Positions 1-11,600 of a stretch of 64,000 nucleotides of DNA are shown one piece after another. The position numbers and the translations under genes were made by a program. The notes under the pieces are model-generated. The model made no database searches, had not been told where the DNA came from, and saw nothing but the letters and a program-made list of their open reading frames with translations. The stretch is from Rossellomorea aquimaris (GTDB lineage: Bacteria; Bacillota; Bacilli; Bacillales; Bacillaceae_B). Location of the stretch: NCBI RefSeq assembly GCF_020172085.1, contig NZ_JAIVAT010000003.1:1766310-1830309 (forward strand), in the 5' to 3' direction. Each line of letters starts with the position of its first letter. The stretch's first letter is position 1.

Positions 1-337
1 CTCCACATTCTTCCAATACTCCTGATTTAGCAAGTTCAACTGCCATGTTCAATCCAGTTTGGCCGCCTAATGTAGGCAGTAAGGCATCCGGACGCTCTTT
101 ACGGATGATTCTGCTGACAAATTCCAGTGTCAGTGGTTCGATGTATACTTTATCTGCCATTTCAGCGTCTGTCATGATGGTCGCAGGATTCGAGTTTACC
201 AGAATGACTCTGTACCCTTCCTCTTTTAAAGCGATACAGGCTTGTGTTCCGGCATAATCGAATTCTGCCGCCTGTCCAATGATGATAGGTCCGCTTCCGA
301 TTACTAAGATGCTTTGGATGTCTGTACGTTTAGGCAT
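1..337 (-). CDS. carB: Carbamoyl-phosphate synthase large subunit, N-terminal part (cut by window edge)
   Basis: Large subunit (PyrAB) of the pyrimidine-biosynthetic carbamoyl-phosphate synthase, which makes carbamoyl phosphate from bicarbonate, ATP and ammonia delivered by CarA. Only the first 112 residues are present because the gene runs off the left edge. They begin [20 protein letters not shown] and contain the conserved start of the first ATP-grasp half ([31 protein letters not shown]). The ATG lies inside the last codons of carA (8-nt overlap), with AAGGAG upstream, so the two subunits are translationally coupled. It is the last visible gene of the pyr operon. Confidence 0.97.
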   Translation of the reverse strand, partial: MPKRTDIQSILVIGSGPIIIGQAAEFDYAGTQACIALKEEGYRVILVNSNPATIMTDAEMADKVYIEPLTLEFVSRIIRKERPDALLPTLGGQTGLNMAVELAKSGVLEECG

Positions 338-1421
338 GTTGAAGCTCCTTTCTTTTCTCTTCTTTCATAAGTTGTAAGAAATCATCGAATAAGTAATTTG
401 AATCTTCTGGTCCTGGAGATGCTTCAGGGTGATACTGAACCGTAAAGGCAGGGAAGTCCAAGTGCTTCAAACCTTCCACCGTCCCATCGTTTACAGCCAT
501 GTGCGTTACCTGTAATCTTGTTCCTGCCAAAGATTTTTCATCCACAGCGTATCCGTGATTCTGAGAAGTCAGGGCGACTTTACCCGTTCTAAGATCTTTG
601 ACTGGGTGGTTACCCCCTCTGTGGCCAAATTTCATTTTGAAAGAGTCACCACCACAAGCCAGGGCAAATAATTGATGACCTAAACAAATTCCGAAAAGGG
701 GAATTTCCCCCAGCAGCTCTTTAATCGTTTCAATCGCTGCAGGTACGTCTTTCGGATCCCCTGGGCCATTGGATAACATGATTCCATCAGGCTTCAACCT
801 TCTGATTTCTTCTGCAGTAGTATCATAAGGAACCACAATCACGTCACAATCGCGCTTGTTTAATTCCCGCAAAATCCCATGCTTCATACCGAAATCCATC
901 AACACTACACGGTGACCCCTTCCCGGGCTTGCATAGGCTGTTTTCGTGGACACCTGTTTTACCTGATCGGTCCTAAGCTTTGTATCATGCAATTTATCCA
1001 GCATATCCTGTGGATCTAATTCTGCAGAACAAATGATTCCTTTCATCGCTCCATGCTTTCTGATAATTCTTGTTAACTTTCTCGTATCGATATCTGAAAT
1101 TCCTGGAATGCCTTTTACTTTGAGTAATTCGTCCAGTGTAGATTCGTTTCTCCAATTAGAAGGGAAGTCTGCCACTTCTCTTACTATGAACGCTTTGATT
1201 GCGGGAGTGATCGATTCAAAATCATCACGGTTGATTCCGTAGTTTCCTACAAGCGGATAGGTAAGGGTGACAAGCTGTCCGCAATAGGATGGATCGGATA
1301 AAATCTCCTGGTATCCAGTCATGCTTGTATTGAATACCACTTCACCGATGCTTTCTTCGTTTGCTCCAAATCCTTCTCCTACGAAAACTGTTCCATCATC
1401 TAATATGAGTTGTCTTTTCAT
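330..1421 (-). CDS. carA: Carbamoyl-phosphate synthase small (glutaminase) subunit
   Basis: Glutamine amidotransferase subunit (PyrAA) that hydrolyses glutamine and feeds ammonia to CarB. The 363 residues match the family's usual length. The N-terminal half is the CPSase small-subunit domain ([19 protein letters not shown]). The C-terminal class I glutaminase domain shows the nucleophile Cys in [11 protein letters not shown] and the His/Glu of [10 protein letters not shown]. The start overlaps the pyrC stop (ATGA, 4 nt) and the end overlaps carB by 8 nt, as expected of a tightly coupled operon. PyrR attenuation upstream should control it with the rest of the operon. Confidence 0.98.
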   Translation of the reverse strand: MKRQLILDDGTVFVGEGFGANEESIGEVVFNTSMTGYQEILSDPSYCGQLVTLTYPLVGNYGINRDDFESITPAIKAFIVREVADFPSNWRNESTLDELLKVKGIPGISDIDTRKLTRIIRKHGAMKGIICSAELDPQDMLDKLHDTKLRTDQVKQVSTKTAYASPGRGHRVVLMDFGMKHGILRELNKRDCDVIVVPYDTTAEEIRRLKPDGIMLSNGPGDPKDVPAAIETIKELLGEIPLFGICLGHQLFALACGGDSFKMKFGHRGGNHPVKDLRTGKVALTSQNHGYAVDEKSLAGTRLQVTHMAVNDGTVEGLKHLDFPAFTVQYHPEASPGPEDSNYLFDDFLQLMKEEKRKELQHA

Positions 1422-2704
1422 TGTTCGTTTCCTCCTTCATTCCATACGAGAGATCCCTGATAAAACGTTGCTTTCGGAAAGCCTCTGCACTCCCACTCTT
1501 TGAATGGAGTGTTTTTCCCTTTTGATAAAAATTCAGCAGGGTCAATCAGCTTTTGTTTCTTTAAATCTATGAGCGTAAAGTCTGCTTCTCCTCCTACTTC
1601 CAGTAGTCCAAACGGAAGATTGAATGCAGAGCTCGGTTTAATGGTCATCCAGTCAATTAACTGTTTCAGTGTAAAGACTTCTTTTTCGACAAAGTGTGTA
1701 TACAGTAAAGGAAAAGCGGTTTCCAACCCTACGATTCCAAATGGAGCAAGCTGCATGCCTTCTGACTTTTCTTCTTCTGTATGTGGTGCATGGTCGGTGG
1801 CGATGAAGTCAATCGTTCCGTCCAACAGCCCCTCGATCAGGGCTTGTCTATCCTCTTTACTCCTTAATGGAGGATTCATCTTGAAGTTGGGATCAAGTCC
1901 CGGAATATCGTCTTCTGATAGCAGAAGGTGATGCGGGGTTACTTCAGCTGTTACATTTATCCCTGCCTTCTTTGCATCACGGACCACCCTGACTGATTCT
2001 TTCGTCGATATATGACAGACGTGATAATGGACGCCGGCTGCTTCAGCCAAAAGCACATCCCGCGCGATATGTACCGCTTCACATATAGATGGTATTCCAG
2101 GAATGTCATGCTCTCTTGAAAATGTTCCTTCATGTACCGCACCTCCATAGATCAGCGTATTCTCTTCACAGTGCGCAACAATGGATGCACCGATGTCCGC
2201 TGCCTGTTTCATTGCTTCAAACATCGTTCCTGCAGATTGAACACCCACTCCATCATCGGTGAAAGCAAATGCACCGTTATTCTTTAAGGATGATAAATCA
2301 TTGATTGTTTTTCCAATTTGGCGCTCTGTGATGGCAGCATAGGGTAGTACTCTGATACTTGCTGTTTCTGTAATTTTTTCGTTTAGGGACTGGAGGTTTT
2401 CCACCGAATCAGGTACGGGTCTTGTATTAGGCATAGCGGCGATAGTGGTGAATCCTCCCTTGGCTGCTGCACGCGTTCCTGTTTCGATCGTTTCTTTATG
2501 TTCACCGCCTGGTTCCCGTAAATGGACATGAAGATCGACAAATCCAGGGGAAAGCAATAACCCTTCTGCTTGGAATTCCTGGTGATGATCCCCCTTGATT
2601 TCTTGCCCAATCTCGATGATTTTCTTATCCTCCACTTTCACATCTACTTTTTCAAGGTCACCATTTTTTGTTAGAATGTGCGCATTTCGGATTATCCAGT
2701 TCAT
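1418..2704 (-). CDS. pyrC: Dihydroorotase
   Basis: Zinc amidohydrolase that cyclises carbamoyl-aspartate to dihydroorotate, the third step of UMP synthesis. The 428-residue protein has the metal-binding HVHLREPG motif (His59 and His61), the later ligands in VAHCE and CHISTK, and the catalytic Asp of ATDHAPH. These are the hallmarks of class I bacterial dihydroorotases. A GGGGG-type ribosome site precedes ATG at 2704. It sits 15 bp after pyrB and overlaps carA by 4 nt. Confidence 0.98.
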   Translation of the reverse strand: MNWIIRNAHILTKNGDLEKVDVKVEDKKIIEIGQEIKGDHHQEFQAEGLLLSPGFVDLHVHLREPGGEHKETIETGTRAAAKGGFTTIAAMPNTRPVPDSVENLQSLNEKITETASIRVLPYAAITERQIGKTINDLSSLKNNGAFAFTDDGVGVQSAGTMFEAMKQAADIGASIVAHCEENTLIYGGAVHEGTFSREHDIPGIPSICEAVHIARDVLLAEAAGVHYHVCHISTKESVRVVRDAKKAGINVTAEVTPHHLLLSEDDIPGLDPNFKMNPPLRSKEDRQALIEGLLDGTIDFIATDHAPHTEEEKSEGMQLAPFGIVGLETAFPLLYTHFVEKEVFTLKQLIDWMTIKPSSAFNLPFGLLEVGGEADFTLIDLKKQKLIDPAEFLSKGKNTPFKEWECRGFPKATFYQGSLVWNEGGNEQ

Positions 2705-2719
2705 TTCATTTCCCCCTAA

Positions 2720-3598
2720 TCAGATGTTTTCAAGTGCTCTTTTTAAAACAGCCATTCTGACGTATACTCCATTTTCCATTTGTTTAAAGATTCTTGATTG
2801 GTCGCATTCCACCAATGAATCGGCAATTTCGACCCCTCGATTGACAGGAGCTGGATGTAGAATGATACCGGTTGGTTTCATTCTCGTTTTTCTGCTTTCT
2901 GTCAAACCGAATTGTTCATGATATTCTTCTTTTGACAAGCTGGATGTACTTTCGTGTCGTTCGTGTTGAATCCGAAGCAGCATCACCACATCGGAATCTG
3001 CTATACATTCATCCATCGTTCTGTGCAGATGTAGATCTTGGGAGGGGAACCATTCTCTTGGACCCGAGAACACGACTTCTGCTCCCAGTTTACTCAACGC
3101 TTCCGCATTGGACCTTGCAACGCGGCTGTGAGCAATGTCTCCAATGATCGATACTTTTATCCCTTCAAATCCTCCAAATTCCTGACGGATGGTCATCAGA
3201 TCCAACAGGCATTGTGTAGGGTGATTTCCACATCCGTCACCACCGTTGATCACGCTCATTTTCAGAGGCGCCAGTTCATCAAAGTATCGCTCCAGGGAGT
3301 GACGAATCACAACAGCTTCAACCCCGATGCTTTCCAGTGTTTTCACCGTGTCGTAAAGGGTCTCGCCTTTTTGAACACTTGACGTTTGAGCTTCGAAGGG
3401 GATGACTTCTAGTCCCAGCTTTCTCTCCGCCATTTCAAAGCTGCTTTTCGTGCGGGTACTTGCTTCAAAGAAAAGATTGGCTACATATTTATTTGAGCCT
3501 TCCATCGAGGCCTCTCCCGTTTTAAAGCGTTCAGCTGCATCTAATATTTCAATGATTTCATTCTTTGATAAGTCATTCATCGTCAATAAGCTCTTCAT
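2720..3598 (-). CDS. pyrB: Aspartate carbamoyltransferase catalytic subunit
   Basis: Transfers the carbamoyl group from carbamoyl phosphate to aspartate, the committed step of the pathway. The carbamoyl-phosphate loop STRT is at residues 47-50, followed by SVQKGET, VIRHS, HPTQ and the HPAPVNRG aspartate-binding motif near the C-terminus. At 292 residues it is slightly shorter than the B. subtilis protein as I recall it (about 304). No regulatory pyrI gene is seen, as is normal in Bacillus. It follows the third PyrR attenuator, so its expression should respond to pyrimidine supply. Confidence 0.98.
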   Translation of the reverse strand: MKSLLTMNDLSKNEIIEILDAAERFKTGEASMEGSNKYVANLFFEASTRTKSSFEMAERKLGLEVIPFEAQTSSVQKGETLYDTVKTLESIGVEAVVIRHSLERYFDELAPLKMSVINGGDGCGNHPTQCLLDLMTIRQEFGGFEGIKVSIIGDIAHSRVARSNAEALSKLGAEVVFSGPREWFPSQDLHLHRTMDECIADSDVVMLLRIQHERHESTSSLSKEEYHEQFGLTESRKTRMKPTGIILHPAPVNRGVEIADSLVECDQSRIFKQMENGVYVRMAVLKRALENI

Positions 3599-3627
3599 CT
3601 TGAGACACCCCTATTTTCACTTCTTTC

Positions 3628-3754
3628 AAAAAAAACACCCTGTCATTTTCTTGACAGGGTGTTTTTGAACATACTAACAGGGACAGGACGGGAAACCCCG
3701 CATGCCTTGTTCAAATTCACCCTTCTTAGACTCTCTGGACCATGTTAAAAGGTG
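3628..3754 (-). promoter_or_regulatory. PyrR attenuator 3 (pyrP-pyrB): PyrR binding loop plus terminator
   Basis: In the RNA sense the segment right after the pyrP stop forms a stem CACCUU / AAGGGUG around the PyrR recognition core GGUCCAGAGAGUCU (about 3718-3754). A 12-bp hairpin with arms ACACCCTGTCA / TGACAGGGTGT and a U-tract (3628-3667) follows just before pyrB. This is the known Bacillus arrangement in which UMP-bound PyrR frees the terminator. The core has GUCU where the other two copies have GGCU, a one-base departure. Confidence 0.88.
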
Positions 3755-3757
3755 TTT

Positions 3758-5086
3758 CTATGCAACATCTTGCTTCTTATTTTCTTCTTTGAATAAATTA
3801 TTGTCTCCTTCACTTTCTTTCCTGCCTGGTAGGACCAGGTTCAGGAACACCCCTACAATCGCTGCAAGAGCCATTCCGGATAAGGACACATTTTCGTTAA
3901 TCTTTACGAATGCACCTCCGACTCCAATTACCAGGATGACGCTTGAGATGACTAAGTTCCGCTTGTTCCCCAAGTCCACTTTATTGTCAATCAGCATACG
4001 TAATCCACTTGAAGCGATGATTCCGAACAGGAGGATGGATACGCCTCCCATGACAGCTGATGGTATGGAGCCGATCAAGGCCGTGATTTTCCCTACGAAT
4101 CCGAACAGGATGGCCAGGACCGCAGCTCCACCGATGACGAATACACTGAACACCCGTGTAATGGCCAGGACCCCGATGTTTTCACCATATGTTGTATTTG
4201 GTGGCCCACCCAGGAAGGATGCAATCATCGTCGCTACCCCATCTCCTAGTATGGAGCGGTGAAGACCCGGTTTTTCAATGAAATTCCGCCCCACCACTTT
4301 ACTTAATACCATCTGATCCCCCGTATGCTCCGCCAGGGTCACCAGGGCAACCGGAACCATGATGGACACGATTTCCCAAGAGAAGCTTGGCGTGTAGTCA
4401 ACAAACGGGATAAAGAAGTCCGGCATTTGGAAGAACGGTGCATTGATGACCTGTTGAAAGTCCACCAGCCCTGCGAAAAATGCGATGATATACCCTCCGA
4501 TGATACCGGCAAGGATCGGAACCATTCCGAGAAAGCCTTTGAAGTAAATCGAGCAGATGACGGTTATGGTCAAAGTCGCAAGTGCGACCATGAAGTGTGT
4601 ATTACTGTAGACTAATTGTTCTGCTCCCGGATTTTCATACATCGCCATATTCACAGCCGTTCCGGCAAGACCCAATCCGATGACCATGATGACTGGCCCT
4701 ACTACAACCGGGGGCAGGATCCTGATCAGCCATTTCAATCCCAGCTTCGAAATGAGTAGTGCGACGATACCGTATACAATACCGGCGAGGAAGCTTCCCA
4801 TCATGGCAGCTTCCGGACCTCCAAGGCTCTTAGCGGCTAGGATCGGTGCAATGAATGCGAATGATGATCCAAGGTAAGCGGGAATCCTACCTTTTGTAAT
4901 CAGCAGATATGCCAGTGTTCCCAATCCGCTTGAAATGAGGGCGACTCCCGGACTTAACCCTACCAGGAATGGAACCAGTACCGTTGCCCCGAACATCGCA
5001 AATAAATGTTGGATGCTCAGTGTAATCCATTTCCCTATATTCGGTACTTCTTCTACGTCTAATACGATTCGTTGATCTTGATTCAT
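3758..5086 (-). CDS. pyrP: Uracil permease (nucleobase:cation symporter-2 family)
   Basis: Inner-membrane uracil-proton symporter. The reading frame is open further upstream, but ATG at 5086 (MNQDQRIVLDVEEVP) has AGGAGGAG at proper spacing and gives 442 residues; upstream codons lie inside the attenuator. About 12-14 hydrophobic segments are visible. Family motifs include QHLFAMFGATVLVPFLVG near the N-terminus and the segment GLSPGVALISSGLGTLAYL. Located between pyrR and pyrB exactly as in B. subtilis, with an attenuator on each side, so uptake and synthesis are controlled by one repressor. Confidence 0.95.
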   Translation of the reverse strand: MNQDQRIVLDVEEVPNIGKWITLSIQHLFAMFGATVLVPFLVGLSPGVALISSGLGTLAYLLITKGRIPAYLGSSFAFIAPILAAKSLGGPEAAMMGSFLAGIVYGIVALLISKLGLKWLIRILPPVVVGPVIMVIGLGLAGTAVNMAMYENPGAEQLVYSNTHFMVALATLTITVICSIYFKGFLGMVPILAGIIGGYIIAFFAGLVDFQQVINAPFFQMPDFFIPFVDYTPSFSWEIVSIMVPVALVTLAEHTGDQMVLSKVVGRNFIEKPGLHRSILGDGVATMIASFLGGPPNTTYGENIGVLAITRVFSVFVIGGAAVLAILFGFVGKITALIGSIPSAVMGGVSILLFGIIASSGLRMLIDNKVDLGNKRNLVISSVILVIGVGGAFVKINENVSLSGMALAAIVGVFLNLVLPGRKESEGDNNLFKEENKKQDVA

Positions 5087-5121
5087 GTATGTCTCCTCCT
5101 CTATTACCCATAATTCCCCAT

Positions 5122-5228
5122 AAAAAAACCCTCTTTGTCGTAAAGAGGGCACAAAGAGGGTACAAGAAGGCCAGGTTACTACCTTCATTCCCATCCTTTG
5201 TCAGCCTCTCTGGACCGCTATTAAAAGG
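5122..5228 (-). promoter_or_regulatory. PyrR attenuator 2 (pyrR-pyrP): PyrR binding loop plus terminator
   Basis: The RNA contains CCUUUU...AAAGG flanking the PyrR core GGUCCAGAGAGGCUGA (5195-5228), which matches the established recognition consensus. Downstream, CCCUCUUU / AAAGAGGG with a run of seven U (5122-5149) forms the terminator. A third copy of the same CCCUCUUUGU block at about 5151-5162 can pair alternatively to form the antiterminator. Confidence 0.9.
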
Positions 5229-5235
5229 ACTATCA

Positions 5236-5935
<700 letters not shown>

Positions 5936-5954
5936 TACTTATTCGATTAACTTC

Positions 5955-5983
5955 ATGATAAAGGTCAGGTCGAAAATTGTCAA
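5955..5983 (-). promoter_or_regulatory. Sigma-A promoter of the pyr operon
   Basis: Minus strand has TTGACA (5978-5983) and TATCAT (5955-5960) separated by exactly 17 bp. The -35 box overlaps the end of rluD. Transcription would start about 10 nt before the first PyrR binding stem, as in the known B. subtilis leader. Confidence 0.8.
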
Positions 5984-6891
5984 CGATTATTTTCAAGATG
6001 CTTCACTAATTTGGCGAATTCATCAGGCAGTTCTGAATGGAACTCCATATATTCTTCCGTTCGGGGATGAATAAAACCCAATACACCAGCATGGAGGGCT
6101 TGTCCATCGATACTAAGCGTTTTGCGTGGACCGTATTTTGGGTCCCCTGCAAGCGGGTATCCGATATATTTCATATGCACACGGATCTGATGAGTTCTTC
6201 CTGTTTCCAATTCACATTCAACCAGTGTGAAATCCTTGTACCGGTCCAAGACCCTGAAATGGGTAACAGCCTGTTTTCCATTATCCACGACAGCCATGCT
6301 TTGGCGATCTTTAGGGTCCCTACCAATAGGAGCATCGATCGTTCCGTATTCATGTGGGATCAAGCCATGTACAATGGCCGTATATTTTCTCGTTACAGAC
6401 TTTTCTACCAACTGGTTTACAAGATGTTCATGAGCCATGTCATTCTTCGCTACCATCAGTAAACCGGACGTATCCTTATCAATTCTATGGACGATCCCGG
6501 GTCTTAAGACTCCGTTGATGCCTGAAAGATCCTTGCAATGATACATCAATCCATTCACCATCGTTCCTGAATAGTGTCCAGGAGCAGGATGGACGACCAT
6601 CCCTTTCGGCTTGTTCACCACGATGACATCTCCATCTTCATATGCGATATCCAGATGTAAATTTTCAGGCTCTACATCTAATTCTTCCGGTTCAGGGATT
6701 GAAACCGTGATCACCGCGTTCAATGGACATTTCAAGTTTGGCTTGACACTCTCATCATTCACTTTGATATGACCGTCTTTTATCCATTGTTGAACCTGGG
6801 AACGTGACCATTCCTTGTTCAATTGACTGACGACCTTATCGATTCGTTCACCCTGTTCATCCTCAAGTATGTTGTGCTGAATTACTTCCAT
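5980..6891 (-). CDS. rluD: RluA-family 23S rRNA pseudouridine synthase (YlyB type)
   Basis: Isomerises uridines in 23S rRNA. An N-terminal S4 RNA-binding domain (residues about 13-70) is followed by the RluA catalytic domain with [11 protein letters not shown], catalytic Asp138. 303 residues is normal. The ATG has AGGAG upstream and lies 29 nt inside lspA, so the pair is probably translationally coupled. The symbol follows the family; B. subtilis calls it ylyB, and which uridines it modifies cannot be read from sequence. Confidence 0.93.
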   Translation of the reverse strand: MEVIQHNILEDEQGERIDKVVSQLNKEWSRSQVQQWIKDGHIKVNDESVKPNLKCPLNAVITVSIPEPEELDVEPENLHLDIAYEDGDVIVVNKPKGMVVHPAPGHYSGTMVNGLMYHCKDLSGINGVLRPGIVHRIDKDTSGLLMVAKNDMAHEHLVNQLVEKSVTRKYTAIVHGLIPHEYGTIDAPIGRDPKDRQSMAVVDNGKQAVTHFRVLDRYKDFTLVECELETGRTHQIRVHMKYIGYPLAGDPKYGPRKTLSIDGQALHAGVLGFIHPRTEEYMEFHSELPDEFAKLVKHLENNR

Positions 6892-7357
6892 TTTTGTTCT
6901 CCTTCTTTGCTTTTCGTTCGTCTAAATACATGTAAATGAGTAACAATGCCACTCCAATGGTTAATGCTGCATCGGCAATATTAAAAATCGGAAAATCATA
7001 GGAAAAAATGTATGTATTTAAGAAATCGACCACTTCTTTTCTTAAGACACGATCAATAAAGTTTCCAATTGCTCCACCAAGCATAAAAGCGAGACTCAGA
7101 CTAAACAATGAATGCCCTTTTGCATGGACTTGCATATAATACACAATACCTACAATCACGACTAATGTAATAACATAAAAGAACCACATTTGGCCTTGGA
7201 GGATTCCCCATGCTGCACCTTGATTCCGGTGAGAAGTAAGATAAAAGACATTGTCGATAATCGAAATGCTCTCTCCCTCGGTCATTCGTCTTACAACCAA
7301 CCATTTTGTAAATTGATCCAATCCAATGACAATCAAAGCCACTAAATAATAATACAC
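6863..7357 (-). CDS. lspA: Lipoprotein signal peptidase (signal peptidase II)
   Basis: Membrane aspartyl protease that removes signal peptides from prolipoproteins. 164 residues with four hydrophobic segments. The two catalytic Asp lie in [17 protein letters not shown] and [11 protein letters not shown], and the conserved NQGAAWG loop is present. The start is GTG at 7357 with GGAGG 8 nt upstream. The C-terminus is basic and overlaps rluD. A lipoprotein substrate candidate in this window is the product at 56128-56523. Confidence 0.97.
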   Translation of the reverse strand: MYYYLVALIVIGLDQFTKWLVVRRMTEGESISIIDNVFYLTSHRNQGAAWGILQGQMWFFYVITLVVIVGIVYYMQVHAKGHSLFSLSLAFMLGGAIGNFIDRVLRKEVVDFLNTYIFSYDFPIFNIADAALTIGVALLLIYMYLDERKAKKENKNGSNSAQHT

Positions 7358-7463
7358 AAAGGCAACCTCCGAACATCGTTAATTGATTACCTTTGCATTT
7401 TAGCATAAAAGGGGAAATAAAGACACTGAAACTGGAGAAGAACAACGTAAAAGCAATTGAAAT

Positions 7464-7745
7464 CTACGTATATGAAGAAATCTTTCCAAACCTTCTCCAA
7501 TCCAGCGCATCTTCTATTTTGGTACAGGTTGGATTCATCAGCATGTAATCAAAAGGAATTTCTACACCACTCATTTCACAGGTTCCGTACTGATTGTCCT
7601 GGAAACGGTCCAGTGCTTGCTTCACATCGTTGATTTCGTCGTATATATATTGTTGTACTAAAGGATGCTGAGATTGACTTGCCTCAAGCTCCTGCAAGGA
7701 TGTCACCAGCTCTTCTACAATGGATGTGTATCGGTCATATGTCAT
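7464..7745 (-). CDS. DksA/TraR-like small protein (YlyA position)
   Basis: 93 residues, start chosen at MTYDRYTSIVEEL because GGAGGGATCAAG precedes that ATG. The coiled N-terminal half and the C-terminal GTCEMSGVEIPFDYMLMNPTC resemble the DksA/TraR zinc-finger fold. Only one Cys of each CxxC pair remains, so classical zinc binding is unlikely. By position between ileS and lspA it corresponds to B. subtilis ylyA, known to act with RNA polymerase in forespore expression. Assignment rests mainly on position and weak motif likeness. Confidence 0.65.
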   Translation of the reverse strand: MTYDRYTSIVEELVTSLQELEASQSQHPLVQQYIYDEINDVKQALDRFQDNQYGTCEMSGVEIPFDYMLMNPTCTKIEDALDWRRFGKISSYT

Positions 7746-7840
7746 CTTGATCCCTCCATTTATAGTATGGAGGAAACGGTCTTGAATATTGTGTTGCAAG
7801 ATATAGCAATTATGGAATTTGAATTGAGCATAAACAGATT

Positions 7841-7877
7841 AAAAAGGTGACCCGCCAAATGACGGGTCACCTTTTTT
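7841..7877 (-). terminator. Intrinsic terminator of ileS
   Basis: Inverted repeat AAGGTGACCCGTCA / TGGCGGGTCACCTT with a U-tract on the minus strand and an A-tract on the other side. It ends the ileS message just after its stop codon. Confidence 0.9.
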
Positions 7878-7879
7878 CA

Positions 7880-10651
7880 TCATGCCAAGTGAGAATAACT
7901 TTCTTTCACAACAGATGCACAACGTGTGCAAAGGGTTGGATGATCTTTATCCTCTCCTACTGTTGTCGTGACAACCCAACAGCGGTCACATGTTTCACCA
8001 TCGGCCTTTTCAACAACGATATTGTTTTCACCGAGGCTTAAAGCATGCCCGGGGGCTTCATTTACAGCTCCACCTATTTCAAAGGCAGACACGATAAATA
8101 ACTGCTTTACGTCTTCTTTAATGGAATGTAGCAAGTCTTTCGTTTCATCATTCACGAAAAGGGTCACTTTAGCTGTCAATGATTTCCCGATTATCTTCTG
8201 GTTACGAGCTTCCTCAAGAGCCTTTAGAACATCATCTCTTAATTCCAGGAAAGCATTCCATTTTTTCTTTAACTGATCAGCATTGTCAAACGACTGTACT
8301 TCAGGCATATCCGTCAGTTGCACGCTTTCTCCCTCTGCTCCCGGGATATATGCCCATACTTCATCAGCAGTATGAGAAAGGATTGGAGACATCAGTTTTG
8401 TCAGAGCCATTAGACACTCATATAAGACAGTCTGAATCGCACGACGATCGTCATGATCTTCTGACTCGATATAAAGGACATCCTTGGCAAAATCCAAGTA
8501 GAATGAACTTAGGTCCAATGTGCAGAAATTATTAACAGCGTGATAAATGCTCGCAAATTCATATTTATCATAAGAGTTTTTCACGTTTTTCACAAGGTCA
8601 TTCAGCTTCACAAGCATGAATTGATCCACTTCTCTTAGCTGATCAAACGATACAGCATTGGTCTTAGGATCGAAGTCAGAAAGATTGCCCAATAAGAAAC
8701 GGAATGTATTACGGATCTTACGGTAAACTTCTGCTACCTGCTTCAGTATAGGATCTGATACACGCACATCCGCTTGATAATCAACAGATGCGACCCAAAG
8801 GCGAAGAATGTCGGCACCGAGCTGTTTCATGACTTTTTCAGGAACCATGACATTGCCTAGGGATTTACTCATTTTTCTTCCATCACCATCTAAGGCGAAA
8901 CCATGACTCAATACGCCTTTATATGGAGCTTTGCCTGTAACGGCTACACTCGTCGTTAAAGATGAGTTGAACCATCCGCGATATTGGTCCGATCCCTCTA
9001 AATATAAATCTGCCGGACGTTGTAGATCATCACGTTCCTCAAGGACAGCCTGATGTGAAGAACCTGAGTCAAACCAGACATCCATGATATCCTGTTCTTT
9101 CGTGAACGTCCCATTCGGGCTACCTTCATGAGTGAATCCTTCAGGTAAAAGATCTTTCGCTTCTTTCTCAAACCAGATATTTGACCCGTGTTCACGGAAG
9201 AGATTAGACACATGATCAATCGTTTCATCTGTAATGATTTCCTGACCATTTTCAGCATAGAATACCGGAATCGGCACTCCCCATGCACGTTGACGGGAAA
9301 TACACCAGTCCCCACGGTCTCTGACCATATTGAATAGGCGTGTTTCTCCCCATGCAGGAACCCATTTCGTATCATTTACCGCTTCTAATAACTCTTTACG
9401 GAATTTATCAATAGATGCAAACCACTGAGCGGTAGCTCTGAAAATAACCGGCTTCTTCGTACGCCAATCATGTGGATAAGAGTGAGTAATGAAGTTTAAC
9501 TTGAGTAACGCTCCCACTTCCTGTAGCTTATCCGTGATCGGCTTATTGGCTTTGTCATAAAATAATCCTTCAAATCCAGGGGCTTCCGAAGTCATAACCC
9601 CTTTATCGTCTACAGGACATAACACGTCAAGGCCATATTTCTTTCCTACAAGGAAATCATCCTCACCATGACCAGGTGCTGTATGAACACAACCTGTACC
9701 TGAATCAGTCGTAACATGCTCTCCAAGGACCACAAGTGACTCACGATCGTACAGCGGGTGTTTGGCAACGACATGTTCAAGGTCGGCACCTTTCACTTTA
9801 TTAGATACGGAATAATCTTCCCACTCGAGATTCTTTGCTACTTCTTCAAGTAAATCTTCTGCAACTAGATAGCTGTTTTCCTTTACGGTTACAACGACAT
9901 AGCTAAGATCAGCATGAACTGCGATTCCAAGATTGGCAGGGATCGTCCAAGGAGTTGTCGTCCAAATAACGAGCTGGGTTCCTTCCTGTAGAACACCCTT
10001 TCCATCTGTAACGGCAAATCCAACATAAATGGATGGAGAACGCTTATCCTGATATTCGATCTCTGCTTCAGCAAGTGCTGATTCACTTGATGGTGACCAA
10101 TAGACAGGCTTTTTCCCTTTATAGATGTATCCCTTTTTCGCCATATCGCCGAACACTTTGATCTGCTGGGCTTCATATTCAGGCTTGAGTGTAATATAAG
10201 GATTATCCCAATCACCACGTACCCCTAATTGTTTAAATTGCTTACGTTGGTTATCTACCTGCTCATATGCATATTCTTCACATAATTTACGAAACTCTGC
10301 AATCGTCATTTCTTTGCGTTTCACGCCTTTATTTGTTAAGGCCTGCTCGATAGGCAACCCATGGGTATCCCAACCCGGGACATACGGTGCGTGAAATCCA
10401 CTCATGGATTTATATCGAACAATGAAATCCTTCAGCACCTTATTCAATGCGTGACCCATATGGATATTACCATTTGCATATGGAGGTCCGTCGTGAAGGA
10501 TGAATAAAGGACGATCACTTGTTCTTTCCTGCACTTTTTGATAAATATTCATTTCTTCCCATTTTTTCTGGGTATCTGGCTCGCGCTTCGGTAAATTCCC
10601 TCTCATTGGAAATTCCGTTTTCGGCATCAGTAATGTATCTTTATATTCCAT
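7880..10651 (-). CDS. ileS: Isoleucyl-tRNA synthetase
   Basis: Class I aminoacyl-tRNA synthetase that charges tRNA-Ile and edits misactivated valine. 923 residues. HIGH-type motif HMGH at residues 64-67, KMSKS motif in [11 protein letters not shown] near residue 600, and a C-terminal zinc site with two CxxC pairs (CDRC and CTRC). The long insertion between the signature motifs holds the editing domain (TTTPWT). It is transcribed from its own promoter through an Ile-specific T-box leader and closed by a strong terminator. Confidence 0.99.
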   Translation of the reverse strand: MEYKDTLLMPKTEFPMRGNLPKREPDTQKKWEEMNIYQKVQERTSDRPLFILHDGPPYANGNIHMGHALNKVLKDFIVRYKSMSGFHAPYVPGWDTHGLPIEQALTNKGVKRKEMTIAEFRKLCEEYAYEQVDNQRKQFKQLGVRGDWDNPYITLKPEYEAQQIKVFGDMAKKGYIYKGKKPVYWSPSSESALAEAEIEYQDKRSPSIYVGFAVTDGKGVLQEGTQLVIWTTTPWTIPANLGIAVHADLSYVVVTVKENSYLVAEDLLEEVAKNLEWEDYSVSNKVKGADLEHVVAKHPLYDRESLVVLGEHVTTDSGTGCVHTAPGHGEDDFLVGKKYGLDVLCPVDDKGVMTSEAPGFEGLFYDKANKPITDKLQEVGALLKLNFITHSYPHDWRTKKPVIFRATAQWFASIDKFRKELLEAVNDTKWVPAWGETRLFNMVRDRGDWCISRQRAWGVPIPVFYAENGQEIITDETIDHVSNLFREHGSNIWFEKEAKDLLPEGFTHEGSPNGTFTKEQDIMDVWFDSGSSHQAVLEERDDLQRPADLYLEGSDQYRGWFNSSLTTSVAVTGKAPYKGVLSHGFALDGDGRKMSKSLGNVMVPEKVMKQLGADILRLWVASVDYQADVRVSDPILKQVAEVYRKIRNTFRFLLGNLSDFDPKTNAVSFDQLREVDQFMLVKLNDLVKNVKNSYDKYEFASIYHAVNNFCTLDLSSFYLDFAKDVLYIESEDHDDRRAIQTVLYECLMALTKLMSPILSHTADEVWAYIPGAEGESVQLTDMPEVQSFDNADQLKKKWNAFLELRDDVLKALEEARNQKIIGKSLTAKVTLFVNDETKDLLHSIKEDVKQLFIVSAFEIGGAVNEAPGHALSLGENNIVVEKADGETCDRCWVVTTTVGEDKDHPTLCTRCASVVKESYSHLA

Positions 10652-10744
10652 GAACTCTTCCTCCTAAACGTTTATCTTATTGCCATCATTTCTAAATCCT
10701 TCACGTCTTAATCAGAACGGATGCACTTTCTGTTTATAGGAAAA

Positions 10745-11016
10745 ATAAAAAAGCTCTCTCATCCCTGAACAGGGACGAGAAAGCTTTCCCGCGGTACCAC
10801 CCTCATAAAGACCAGCTCGGCCTTCACTTGTTATGATTCGTAACGTGAATAATTCGCTATTCATTACTCTTCGATTCGAATTTCATGAATAGGGCTCGAG
10901 GGTGATCTTCCGTGCTTTTTTCCTTGTCGGGCTCACACCGTCCCCGACTCGCTAGTAAGGATATATGAAAAAGAACGTACTGTCCCTGTCGTAGCTTTTA
11001 TGACAAAAAAGATTGT
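10745..11016 (-). promoter_or_regulatory. T-box leader of ileS (Ile AUC specifier)
   Basis: The conserved T-box sequence AGGGUGGUACCGCG is at 10791-10804 on the minus strand. It is followed by a terminator with arms AAGCUUUCUCGUCCCUG / CAGGGAUGAGAGAGCUU and a U-tract (about 10745-10785). Upstream Stem I contains GAAGAUCACC; the specifier AUC (10904-10906) is an Ile codon and fits the downstream gene. Uncharged tRNA-Ile should promote antitermination. Confidence 0.93.
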
Positions 11017-11022
11017 TGTTCA

Positions 11023-11052
11023 ATTATATGAAAGTATTGCTATTCTCGTCAA
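11023..11052 (-). promoter_or_regulatory. Sigma-A promoter of ileS
   Basis: TTGACG (11047-11052) and TATAAT (11023-11028) on the minus strand are separated by 18 bp. The -35 box overlaps the divIVA stop region. The start point falls at the beginning of the T-box leader. Confidence 0.75.
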
Positions 11053-11564
11053 GACAATGTCTCTTCTTCTTTTAAAGTTTTTAAATCTGTTGCATCCAAA
11101 TCGAATTCCATCAGTTGATCCCAGTCATTGGTATCCAATAAATCCAGCTGTGCTTCAATCAGCATTTTGAATCGGGTTCTGAACACTTTTGACTGTTTCT
11201 TGAGTTCTTCAATTTCAATGGCAATCTTACGTGCTTTGGACAATGATTCATTCACGATTCGATCAGCGTTCTTTTCTGCCTCTTTAATAATTAGCTTGGA
11301 TTCTTTCATTGCATTCCGCTTGACTTCTTCCCCTGCTTCTTGAGCAATGACGATTGATTTGTTCAACGTTTCCTCGATGTTTGTGAAATGACCTAATCGT
11401 TCATTTAAGGAGTTTAAACGTTCTTCCGTCTCTTTTTTCTCACGGATCAGAATTTCGTAATCTTTAATAATCTGATCTAAAAATTCATTAACCTCATCCT
11501 CATCATAACCACGAAAGCCACGACTAAATTCTTTATTATGTATGTCTAATGGCGTTAAAGGCAT
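11049..11564 (-). CDS. divIVA: Cell-division / polar scaffold protein DivIVA
   Basis: Membrane-curvature-sensing coiled-coil protein that marks poles and septa and positions Min and sporulation proteins. I start it at ATG 11564 (MPLTPLDIHNKEFSRGFRGY), with GGAGG 7-8 nt upstream. A GTG three codons earlier overlaps the ribosome site. The 171 residues have the typical N-terminal lipid-binding domain and long heptad-repeat coiled coil (RFKMLIEAQLDLL near the end). Neighbours ylmH and ileS match the classical order. Confidence 0.97.
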   Translation of the reverse strand: MPLTPLDIHNKEFSRGFRGYDEDEVNEFLDQIIKDYEILIREKKETEERLNSLNERLGHFTNIEETLNKSIVIAQEAGEEVKRNAMKESKLIIKEAEKNADRIVNESLSKARKIAIEIEELKKQSKVFRTRFKMLIEAQLDLLDTNDWDQLMEFDLDATDLKTLKEEETLS

Positions 11565-11600
11565 GGGAGCCACCTCCAGTACTTGGTGAATTACATTTTT

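Noticed and set aside
1500..1931. 143-aa plus-strand ORF
   Set aside because: Lies wholly antisense to pyrC, which has full catalytic motifs; composition is that of a shadow frame.
6037..6462. 141-aa plus-strand ORF
   Set aside because: Antisense shadow of rluD, which is supported by catalytic motif and overlap with lspA.
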